Assembly: GCA_016192035.1 (NCBI GenBank)
Contig: JACPUW010000025.1
Location: 1 to 50,232 of the forward strand
From: Bacteroidota bacterium
GTDB lineage: Bacteria > Bacteroidota > Bacteroidia > CAILMK01 > JACPUW01
DNA length: 50,232 nucleotides
Reading direction: 5' to 3'
The notes under the pieces are model-generated. The model was not told the origin of the DNA. It did not search any database and worked only from the letters and a program-made list of their open reading frames with translations. Position 1 is the first letter of the stretch; every line of letters starts with the position of its first letter. Positions 16,103-23,739 of this stretch are shown piece by piece. Made by a program: the position numbers and the translations under genes.

Positions 16103-18778
16103 ATGGCATATCAAGAAAACGAAGTATTTGCGGGCCGATACAAGCTGCTAAAAAAACTGGGCGTAGGCGGATTTTCAGAGGTTTGGCTGGCCGACGACTC
16201 TTTTACCGAAGACAACCAAGTGGCCATAAAAATCTATGCCCCCAACGGTGGCCTTGACAACCAAGGCCTTAAAGTGTTTAGCAAGGAATACGCGCTGCTG
16301 CAGGACATAAACAACCAGTACCTGCTCAAGGCCATGCACTTTGATGTGTACAACGATATGCCTTATTTGGTGCTCCCCTATTGCCCCAATGGCTCACTAC
16401 TCAGCCAGTTGCATGAAAAAGGTGCATTTACCGAAGAAGAATTGGCCAAGGTGATCTATGAGGTGTGCACTGGTTTGGCCTATTTGCATGACAACGGCAT
16501 CATTCACCAAGATATAAAACCCGCCAATATCCTTATCAACCGCAGGAACGAATGTGTAATTAGTGATTTTGGCATAAGCAACAATGTGCGCCGTACCCTG
16601 CGCAAAAGCATGGGGGTCACTTCAAGCAGCATGTCGCCCGAATATGCCCCACCAGAACGCTTTTCATCCAACCCCAAAACCCTGCCCCAGGGCGATGTAT
16701 TTTCTTTTGGGGTGTTGCTCTATGAGTTAGCTACAGGCGATGTGCCCTGGATGGGCATGGGCGGCATGAGCCTTTCCAGGGGTGCCGAAATCCCCACCAT
16801 GCCCGATGGGTTTTCCAATAACTTTAAAAAATGGACGGTGGCTTGCCTCTCCGTCAATCCGCTGGACCGGCCCAACGCCGATGAATTTGCCCGCGCTGCG
16901 CACACATTTCTCACCGAGGGCTACTGGCCTCCTCGGGCGGTGAAGGCCACTACGCCCCCCAACACAGACGAACAAACATCCAAGTCGCAGGGACGCAAGA
17001 CGGTAGCAAAGGTTGACATAGACGAAATGGCGGCCAAGATTGATGCCAATCTGGCCAGCTCCGCAAAGGCCGAGGCGCCCAAAGCGGGCAAGTCAAATGC
17101 CACCATGCGCGACGGGGAAGCACGCAGCCAGGCACCCAAGAAACATAAGAAAACCCCATTGGTGGCCGTGATAGTAGGTGTGGTGGTTGTGGCTGCCGCA
17201 GCCGCCGGTTTTATGTTTTACTCTAAGGCCCAGAAAGAAAAACAATACCAAGAAGCCATTGCCAATGCTGATAAGCTACTGGCCGACAGTAATTTGGTAG
17301 ATGCCCATGCAGCCTATGGCCAAGCCATGGAATTGATGCCCACCGATACACTGGCCGGCAAGGGCCAGCGCACCACCATGAAACTCATGAAAGCGCTAGT
17401 TAAAAAATCCATGAAGCGTGCGCAGGCCCAGTTTGACAAAGCGGAGTATGACCCCGCACTGGCTACTTTGGGCTCCTTGAGTGCCTTTGAACCCCAGTTT
17501 TCAGAAATTGCTGAATTAAAGGGCAAATGTCAAACAAAAAAGGATGAACTTATTGAAAAAGAGTTTACTGGATACCTTGCCAAGGGCGATGAATTCTTGG
17601 GAAAACTTACCTACGCCAAGGCAGCTGAATACTATGGCAAAGCCGACAGCCTAAAACCAGGCGATACACGGGTGCAGGACAAGCTCAACTCCATAGGCAC
17701 CAAGCTCAAAGGCTTATTTGCCGAAGAAGTGGCCAAGGGCGACGCATTTATGGCCAGCAAGAACCACTCATCGGCGGCGGGGGCCTACGCCAGGGCGGTA
17801 CTTTATGACAAAAACAATGCAGATGGCAAGGCCAAATTAGCCAAAGCACAGGCGGCGATAGAAACCGATAAAAAGCTGCTTATGGCCGCCAATGACAACG
17901 ATCTGAACGATGTGAAAAACCTCTTGGCCGCAGGGGCCAACCCCAATTACCTGTCGGCCAACCAATGCCCCATGGGCTGGGCGGTGTATAGGGGCAACCT
18001 TGACGCAGTGAAGGCCTTAAAAGATGCCGGCGCCGACTGCAACCCCAAGATTAGCTACTACTACAACGGCAGTACCCATTCTTCGCTCATTTCACTGGCC
18101 GCTGCGGTGAACGATGCCGACGTGTTTAAGTACCTGCATTCCACCTGCAAGGCCAATGTGGCTTCGGTGGCGTCCATGGCACAGGATGGCGGCATAAAAG
18201 ACTACCTGCGCGGCCTGGGATTTGGCGGCGTGGAGTTTAAGGAATACTTTACCAACTCCACATCCAGCAAGTTCCCGGCACTGATAGACGAAGACCGCGA
18301 GTGGTCATTTAGGGATGGCAAGTACTACCTGCGATGCATTTCTGAAGACTATGCCGGGTGGAAAGGAGCAGAGTTTGACATAGACATTTACAAGGATTTT
18401 GAAGTTACCCTTGAAGTACACCACTTGAGCGGCAATACTTCAAACGGGGGTATTGGTATGCTCTATGCCAGCGATGAAGACTATGATTATGTCAACGTAT
18501 TTGCGGTGTCGCCAAACGGAAAGTATCACACGGGCTACTACCTAGACGGCTGGCAGGATGTGGTTTATACCGAGTCATCGGCGGTAAACAAAGGAGAAGC
18601 CACCAACAAACTAAAGATAGTGAAGAAAGGGACTACGGTGTATTTCTATATCAATGACAAGTACATAACCTCCGACAACGACGTGCGCATGGCAGGAAAC
18701 CTGTTCGGGGTAATCTATGGATCGCCCGATGGTTATACCACTGTTTGGTACGACAACCTAATTATCAGGAACTTGTAG
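16103..18778 (+). CDS. Transmembrane Ser/Thr kinase with helical-repeat, ankyrin-like and lectin-like domains
   Basis: An 891-residue last gene of the operon. The kinase domain (about residues 13-270) has LGVGGFSEVWLA, Lys43 in AIKIY, and DFG at 155-157, but the catalytic loop reads HQDIKPANI, with Gln instead of Arg before Asp137. This makes it a non-RD kinase with the other catalytic residues intact. A cytoplasmic linker holds SNATMRDG, then comes a membrane helix at about 352-373. The exported portion has TPR-like helical repeats (about 380-590), one or two ankyrin-like repeats (about 592-650, DVKNLLAAGANPN and AVKALKDAGADCNP), and a beta-rich C-terminal domain (about 710-891) resembling DUF1080/concanavalin-like sandwiches (GGIGMLYAS, WYDNLIIRN). 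It looks like a sensor of an envelope ligand. Confidence 0.9.
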   Translation: MAYQENEVFAGRYKLLKKLGVGGFSEVWLADDSFTEDNQVAIKIYAPNGGLDNQGLKVFSKEYALLQDINNQYLLKAMHFDVYNDMPYLVLPYCPNGSLLSQLHEKGAFTEEELAKVIYEVCTGLAYLHDNGIIHQDIKPANILINRRNECVISDFGISNNVRRTLRKSMGVTSSSMSPEYAPPERFSSNPKTLPQGDVFSFGVLLYELATGDVPWMGMGGMSLSRGAEIPTMPDGFSNNFKKWTVACLSVNPLDRPNADEFARAAHTFLTEGYWPPRAVKATTPPNTDEQTSKSQGRKTVAKVDIDEMAAKIDANLASSAKAEAPKAGKSNATMRDGEARSQAPKKHKKTPLVAVIVGVVVVAAAAAGFMFYSKAQKEKQYQEAIANADKLLADSNLVDAHAAYGQAMELMPTDTLAGKGQRTTMKLMKALVKKSMKRAQAQFDKAEYDPALATLGSLSAFEPQFSEIAELKGKCQTKKDELIEKEFTGYLAKGDEFLGKLTYAKAAEYYGKADSLKPGDTRVQDKLNSIGTKLKGLFAEEVAKGDAFMASKNHSSAAGAYARAVLYDKNNADGKAKLAKAQAAIETDKKLLMAANDNDLNDVKNLLAAGANPNYLSANQCPMGWAVYRGNLDAVKALKDAGADCNPKISYYYNGSTHSSLISLAAAVNDADVFKYLHSTCKANVASVASMAQDGGIKDYLRGLGFGGVEFKEYFTNSTSSKFPALIDEDREWSFRDGKYYLRCISEDYAGWKGAEFDIDIYKDFEVTLEVHHLSGNTSNGGIGMLYASDEDYDYVNVFAVSPNGKYHTGYYLDGWQDVVYTESSAVNKGEATNKLKIVKKGTTVYFYINDKYITSDNDVRMAGNLFGVIYGSPDGYTTVWYDNLIIRNL

Positions 18779-18783
18779 GGGGC

Positions 18784-19242
18784 CTACTTGCCCTTTCCCT
18801 TACCTTTTGGCGCACTGCCGTTTCCTCCCTTGTGCGGGGTATCCTCGTCTATTTTGTCCTCCTCTTCTTTATGTGGGGCATGTTTGTCCTTGCCCTTTGA
18901 AATGCCAAGTTCTTCACATTTGTCTTTGCTCTGGCAGCAGGCATCCAGGTTCTTAAAGGCAGTTTCATTGGCTTTTACCCCATCGGCATCATAGCCCAAG
19001 GCTGATATGCGTGCCCTTATGTCATCGGGGCCAATTTGCTTGGGGTTGTACTTTATGTATATCTCATTCTTATCCAAGTCAAAAGTCACCCTTTTAATGC
19101 CTTTTTCATAGACCAATCCATTGCGTATGGTCTCCTCACACATGCCACACACCATGGAGCTTTTTATGGTGATATTGGCGGTTTTGGCCCAGGACTGGCC
19201 CGTGGCGCCCAGTAGCATCAAGCTTAAGATTAATGTTCTCAT
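18784..19242 (-). CDS. Exported heavy-metal-associated (HMA) domain protein
   Basis: A 152-residue protein with a signal peptide (RTLILSLMLLGATGQSWA) and an HMA-type ferredoxin-like domain. The metal-binding motif MVCGMC (Cys32, Cys35) is followed by the MerP-like strand pattern GIKRVTFDLDKNEIYIKYNP and ISALGYDADG. A further ACCQSKDKC could also bind metal. The C-terminal ~40 residues are low-complexity Lys/Asp/Gly/His. A periplasmic Cu(I) or other soft-metal carrier is likely. The start is placed at the ATG opening the signal peptide. Its stop is 5 nt from the end of the convergent kinase operon. No transporter gene is adjacent. Confidence 0.85.
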   Translation of the reverse strand: MRTLILSLMLLGATGQSWAKTANITIKSSMVCGMCEETIRNGLVYEKGIKRVTFDLDKNEIYIKYNPKQIGPDDIRARISALGYDADGVKANETAFKNLDACCQSKDKCEELGISKGKDKHAPHKEEEDKIDEDTPHKGGNGSAPKGKGKGK

Positions 19243-19503
19243 GTGGGTATTAATGAAATTGATGTTCGTTTGTTCAAAGATGCGCGTATTCCACAAAACA
19301 CCGAATCCTTATGCACGTAAAAGCCTAGGCATGTACGCACTGTTTATCAAATTAAATGCCTGCCTCACATGGCCTCCACCCAGTGCGGGACCAACCCAAT
19401 GCCCAATTTCTTTCTTTGACATTGGCAAGTAAATGAAATACGTTACCGGGCTGCTCCCTCCGGAATACGCTGCCGAACAGGTAGGGAGTAGGTGCGCAAG
19501 ACC

Positions 19504-19632
19504 ATGATTGAGATCAGTGGCCTGCCGCCTGAAAGGTTGCCGAAAACCCACTTCATAAGGGAAATGAAAAACATACTTAAATCCCAATGCAGGCGCATTG
19601 AGCAATTGGATAGCCGCATGAAAAATGGGTGA
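19504..19632 (+). CDS. Possible small ORF (42 codons)
   Basis: The 566-bp gap between the HMA gene and the TonB receptor has one attractive short frame. It starts MIEISGLPPERLPKTHFIRE and ends QLDSRMKNG, is amphipathic and basic, and has a GTG alternative 12 nt upstream right after a stop codon. Its composition resembles neighbouring genes and a short regulator or toxin-like peptide is possible. There is no clear ribosome site and I do not recognise the sequence, so this may be chance. Apart from the direct repeat just downstream, I see nothing else in the gap. Confidence 0.3.
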   Translation: MIEISGLPPERLPKTHFIREMKNILKSQCRRIEQLDSRMKNG

Positions 19633-19638
19633 TAACGT

Positions 19639-19676
19639 GTACTATCCAATGTCCTTGCCTGTCAAGTACTATCCAA
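19639..19676 (+). repeat. Direct repeat GTACTATCCAA, two copies 27 bp apart
   Basis: GTACTATCCAA occurs at 19639-19649 and again at 19666-19676, about 130-170 nt upstream of the TonB receptor gene. Two identical 11-mers 27 bp apart in a promoter region could be a regulator binding site. There is no independent support. Confidence 0.35.
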
Positions 19677-19808
19677 GTCAATTTTAGCCCGTTTTACCCG
19701 ATTGTTGTCATCAAATAAATTTTCTGTTTTTATTTCATTATCAATTCTTTAAGAAACCATCGGGCAGTATTGCCTTTACATTGGCCAAATAGCTTCGCAC
19801 CCTAATTA

Positions 19809-22529
19809 ATGAAGCAATCGATGAAAGGTTTCTACAACAAACTCATTTTTATGTCTTGGGCCATGGCCATGACTGTTTCTGCCTTTTCACAATCTACCGT
19901 TAAAGGCAAATTAACCGATGCCCTCACCGGCGGTGCCCTTATTGGGGCCAACGTGGTAGTGCTGGGCACCACCATTGGTACCTTTACCGACGCGCAGGGC
20001 AACTACGTGCTAGCCAATGTAGATGCCACCAGTGCGGTAATTAGGGCAAGCATGTTGGGCTATGCCACCGAGGAGGTAGCCCTAAGTGGCCGTATAGTGC
20101 TCGACATAGCCCTTATCCCGGCAGACAATGAACTGTCGGCCTTGGAGGTATTTGCCTCGCGCTCTACCAAGGAAACCCCGTTCACATTTAGCAATGTGGA
20201 CAAAAAACAACTACAAACCAGCCTGGGTAGCCGCGACGTGCCCCTGGCCCTGGGCACTACCCCATCGGTATATGCCGTGAATGGGGGTGGTGGCGCCGGC
20301 GATGCCCGCATCAATGTGCGCGGTTTTGACCAAAGAAACATAGCCATTATGATTAACGGTGTGCCCGTGAACGACATGGAAAACGGTTGGGTATATTGGA
20401 GCAACTGGGACGGAATGGGCGATGCCGCCTCATCTATACAAATGCAGCGGGGATTGAGCGGGGTAAACCTGGCCGTGCCTTCCATTGGTGGCACCATGAA
20501 CATCATCACCGACCCTGCTGCCCAGGCAAAGGGCACTTTTGTAAAGTCGGAATACGGAAGCTGGAATTTTAGGAAAACCACGCTTTCCACAAGCACAGGG
20601 CTTATTGATGACAAGTTTGCCTTTAACGGCACCATGGTGCGCAAGACCGGCGATGGCTTCTTTCAGGGAACCTATACCGATGCCTGGGCTTACTACATGG
20701 GCGCCACCTATATAGCTAGCCAAAAAGACCGTTTTGAGTTATACCTGATAGGCGCGCCGCAGCAACACGGACACAACCTGTACCGGCAAAACATAGCCCG
20801 CTACAACAGGGAGTATGCCCTGGGCCTGGAAGGATATGATTCGGCGGCGGCAGACAACTACACCGAAGCCGGCTGGAATTTCAACCAGAACTACGGAAGG
20901 GTCAACCCTGGGTACAATGCCAACCAGTACTGGGGCATGTACACCGACAGGGCCACCGAGCGCACCGACCCCAACTACATCATGGAGCGCGAAAATTTTT
21001 TCCATAAGCCCCAGGTAAACCTGAACTACTATCGCACCTTTAGCGACAAACTCAACTGGGCCACCACGGCCTACTGGTCGGGAGGCATGGGCGGCGGCTC
21101 AGGCACATTGGGTAGTGTGAAGGCATTCTACGGCCCAGGCAATTTTGGAACCCCCGCCTGGGATGTGGAGATAGCTGAAAACGCAGCCAACGTGGACACC
21201 ACGATAAGCAAAACCCTGTCGAAATCGACTGGAGTACTAAGGAACAGCCACAACAACCAATACACCATAGGGGCCATTTCAAAGTTGTATTACAAAGTAT
21301 CAAAGGAACTTAACCTCACCTTGGGCATTGACTGGCGAACAGCAGAAATAGACCACTTCCGCACGGTGCGCGACCTACTTGGCGGCGACTACTGGTACAG
21401 CACCTCCAATGACTTTGATGAAACCACCAATGATCGGATGAAAGGCCTGGGCGACAAGGTGGACTACTACAACACCAACACGGTGGACTGGCTAGGCGCC
21501 TATACGGCAGCCAACTATACCCGTAACAAGTTCTCTGCATTTGCCATGGCCGGTTACACCACGGTGAGCTACAGTTACATCAACCACTTTAAAAAAGACG
21601 CCGATAGCAACAAGATCAGCTCAGAAAACAAAGGCCTGGGAGGCGGCCAGGTGAAAGGTGGCCTGCTCTACAGCATGAATAAAAACATAGCGGCCTTTGC
21701 CAACGGCGGGTATGTGTCAAAAAACCCCATTTTTGACTTTGCCATAAATGATGGTAGCGGGATAGTAAATGAAAATCCGGTAAATGAAAAGTTTACCAGT
21801 TTTGAAGGAGGTATTGATGCCCGTTATATGGATGGCCGCATGAACCTAAAGGCCAACTACTACAATACCACCTGGACTGACCGTACCCGCACCGTGGCGC
21901 TTACCAATGCACAAACCGGCGAGGAATCATACGCCTTTGTAAGGGGCATCAATGCCAACCACTCAGGGTTTGAGTTTGAATTGGCCGCCTCGCCTGTTGA
22001 CGCCATTAGGATTGACTTGGGCGCCAGCCTGGGCAACTGGGTGCATACGGGCGATGCCACGGGTACTTTTGAAAAACCGGGCACCACCTCAGATACTTCT
22101 GTCACTTTCTATGTTGACGGGCTTTTGGTGGGCGATGCCCCTCAAAACCAGGTAATGGCCACCCTGACCCTAAAGCCACTCAAAGGGCTAAGCACCAGCA
22201 TAGAATATAGGCACTACAGCAAGCACTATGCTCAGTGGGCCCCTACCAGCCGCACCAGCCTGGAAAACAATGGCCGCCCACAATCATGGCAAGTGCCAAA
22301 CTACAGCATAGTGGACCTACATGGCAGCTATGTGCTCCCCACCAAGTCTGATGCGTTTAGCGTAGAGGTATTTGCCCATGTGTTCAACCTTTTCAATTCG
22401 TTCTATATTATTGAAGCCCTGGATAACAGCGCCTATAATGCCTTTGACAAGAACCACTCGGCCGACGACGCCGAAGTGTTTGTAGGCCTTCCGCGCAACT
22501 ACAACATGGGCGTGATTATTAGGCTTTAG
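19809..22529 (+). CDS. TonB-dependent outer-membrane receptor (CarboxypepD_reg-like N-domain)
   Basis: A 906-residue outer-membrane transporter. It has a signal peptide (about 1-28, ending SAFSQ), a carboxypeptidase-regulatory-like domain (about 30-110, KGKLTDALTGGALIGANVVV), a plug domain (about 125-245, with RINVRGFDQRNIAIMINGVP and IGGTMNIIT) and a 22-strand-type barrel ending in aromatic strands and terminal RNYNMGVIIRL. The ATG at 19824 is an alternative start. Such receptors take up siderophores, vitamins or oligosaccharides by TonB-ExbBD energy. No SusD-like lipoprotein gene is adjacent, which argues against a classic glycan SusCD pair, so the ligand is unknown. A strong terminator follows. 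Confidence 0.92.
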   Translation: MKQSMKGFYNKLIFMSWAMAMTVSAFSQSTVKGKLTDALTGGALIGANVVVLGTTIGTFTDAQGNYVLANVDATSAVIRASMLGYATEEVALSGRIVLDIALIPADNELSALEVFASRSTKETPFTFSNVDKKQLQTSLGSRDVPLALGTTPSVYAVNGGGGAGDARINVRGFDQRNIAIMINGVPVNDMENGWVYWSNWDGMGDAASSIQMQRGLSGVNLAVPSIGGTMNIITDPAAQAKGTFVKSEYGSWNFRKTTLSTSTGLIDDKFAFNGTMVRKTGDGFFQGTYTDAWAYYMGATYIASQKDRFELYLIGAPQQHGHNLYRQNIARYNREYALGLEGYDSAAADNYTEAGWNFNQNYGRVNPGYNANQYWGMYTDRATERTDPNYIMERENFFHKPQVNLNYYRTFSDKLNWATTAYWSGGMGGGSGTLGSVKAFYGPGNFGTPAWDVEIAENAANVDTTISKTLSKSTGVLRNSHNNQYTIGAISKLYYKVSKELNLTLGIDWRTAEIDHFRTVRDLLGGDYWYSTSNDFDETTNDRMKGLGDKVDYYNTNTVDWLGAYTAANYTRNKFSAFAMAGYTTVSYSYINHFKKDADSNKISSENKGLGGGQVKGGLLYSMNKNIAAFANGGYVSKNPIFDFAINDGSGIVNENPVNEKFTSFEGGIDARYMDGRMNLKANYYNTTWTDRTRTVALTNAQTGEESYAFVRGINANHSGFEFELAASPVDAIRIDLGASLGNWVHTGDATGTFEKPGTTSDTSVTFYVDGLLVGDAPQNQVMATLTLKPLKGLSTSIEYRHYSKHYAQWAPTSRTSLENNGRPQSWQVPNYSIVDLHGSYVLPTKSDAFSVEVFAHVFNLFNSFYIIEALDNSAYNAFDKNHSADDAEVFVGLPRNYNMGVIIRL

Positions 22530-22558
22530 TACATATACCAATCCTTTCAGTTCAGTAT

Positions 22559-22592
22559 AAGCCCGGGCCTTTGGTCTGGGTTTATTTTTTTT
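22559..22592 (+). terminator. Rho-independent terminator after the TonB receptor
   Basis: AAGCCCGGGCC pairs with GGTCTGGGTTT around TTT, with three G-T pairs, and is followed by ATTTTTTTT. It lies 30 nt after the receptor stop codon. Confidence 0.8.
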
Positions 22593-22656
22593 GGAATGCC
22601 GGGAATGGAGGCAAATAAGCTGGGCGTGTCCAACTTTGCCCCTCATGTACTTGACC

Positions 22657-23739
22657 ATGCCACTCCCAAAACCAAGTGCCCTCCTCTTGTTTCTATGCCT
22701 TATTAAGCCCCTGCACGGGCAGTTGCCCAAAGACCTGTTTAGCGACCCCGCCCCCAGGGCAGCCCATTTTGTCGATTCGGTGTATAACTCGCTCACCACC
22801 AAGGAACGCGTTGGGCAGATGGTATTTGTGGCGGCAGGGTCCTTCGGCATTCCTTACAGCGAAGTACAAAGGCTTGCCGGTTCGCGGCAAATAGGGGGCA
22901 TCATATTTCTGGGCGGTACTGCCAGTGGTTTTGCGCAAATGAAAAAAGAACTGGATTCACTGACACAGCCAGGAGTGCCTCTCACGTATTCCATTGATGC
23001 CGAGCCTTCACTTATACCCTACAAGCTCAAGAACATAACTGAGTTTGCCAAGACCAATTCCCTGGACTCAAAACAAGCGGTTGATTCTGTGGTCTATATC
23101 ATAGATTCTATGTTGCTTGAAATAGGGATAGGCATAAACTACGCACCGGTGTGCGACCTGAGCCCTAAGAATGAAGTGATCAAGCACCGAAGTTTTGGTG
23201 CCAATACCGATTCGGTAACCATGTTGGCCAAAGAATTTGTGCAGAGCAGCCTGCGCGATGGGGTATTGCCCGTCATCAAGCATTTTCCAGGTCATGGCCT
23301 GGTTCAAGGCGACTCACACAAGCAGTTGGTGTATATAGATGGCCCCATGAAAGAATTGCCGATATTTAGGCATTTGATTTCTTGGGGGGCACCCTGCGTG
23401 ATGGTAGGCCATATAGCATTGCGCAACAATACATTGGCTACGGAATTGCCTGCCACTTGTTCTAGGGAAATAGTTACCAAACTGCTGCGCGACTCCCTGG
23501 GTTTCCAAGGGCTCATAGTAACCGATGCATTTAATATGGGCGCGGTGGCCAACATACCGAATGCCCCTTTTCTGGCCATGCAGGCTGGATGCGATATAGT
23601 ATTGATGCCCAACAATGTGGACCAGTTGCTCAATCAGGCCCTTATCAAAGCAAAGGAGGACGAACACTTCGCCCTCCAACTGGAAACTTCTGCCAAAAAA
23701 GTACTACTGCTCAAGTACTACCAGGGCTTATTCGATTAG
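22657..23739 (+). CDS. Glycoside hydrolase family 3 protein, NagZ-like beta-N-acetylhexosaminidase
   Basis: A 360-residue exported GH3 enzyme. The N-terminus is a signal peptide (ALLLFLCLIKPLHGQ). The TIM-barrel domain starts at NSLTTKERVGQMVFVA and carries the complete NagZ-type signature KHFPGHGLVQGDSH (about residues 208-221), whose Asp-His pair serves in acid/base catalysis, and the nucleophile Asp in LIVTDAFNMGA (about residue 290). Such enzymes remove terminal GlcNAc from muropeptides or chitin oligomers. It lacks the C-terminal beta-lactamase-like domain that many Bacteroidota GH3 proteins carry. The start is one of two close ATGs (22645 is the other). Its 3' end overlaps the convergent beta-helix gene by 12 nt. 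MurQ at 4.6 kb could act on downstream products. Confidence 0.9.
   Translation: MPLPKPSALLLFLCLIKPLHGQLPKDLFSDPAPRAAHFVDSVYNSLTTKERVGQMVFVAAGSFGIPYSEVQRLAGSRQIGGIIFLGGTASGFAQMKKELDSLTQPGVPLTYSIDAEPSLIPYKLKNITEFAKTNSLDSKQAVDSVVYIIDSMLLEIGIGINYAPVCDLSPKNEVIKHRSFGANTDSVTMLAKEFVQSSLRDGVLPVIKHFPGHGLVQGDSHKQLVYIDGPMKELPIFRHLISWGAPCVMVGHIALRNNTLATELPATCSREIVTKLLRDSLGFQGLIVTDAFNMGAVANIPNAPFLAMQAGCDIVLMPNNVDQLLNQALIKAKEDEHFALQLETSAKKVLLLKYYQGLFD

Noticed and set aside
8300-18778. Zorya defence system
   Set aside because: The channel protein is ZorA-like only in its core, the partner has a VWA domain and not an OmpA-like domain, and there is no ZorC, ZorD or ZorE.
8300-18778. Type VI secretion or gliding (GldLM) gene cluster
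   Set aside because: No sheath, VgrG, TssJLM or Gld genes are present; only the kinase, phosphatase and FHA parts resemble T6SS regulation.
19309-19605. A 98-codon minus-strand gene in the gap before the TonB receptor
   Set aside because: It has no recognisable features or start context, and its composition differs from that of real genes nearby.
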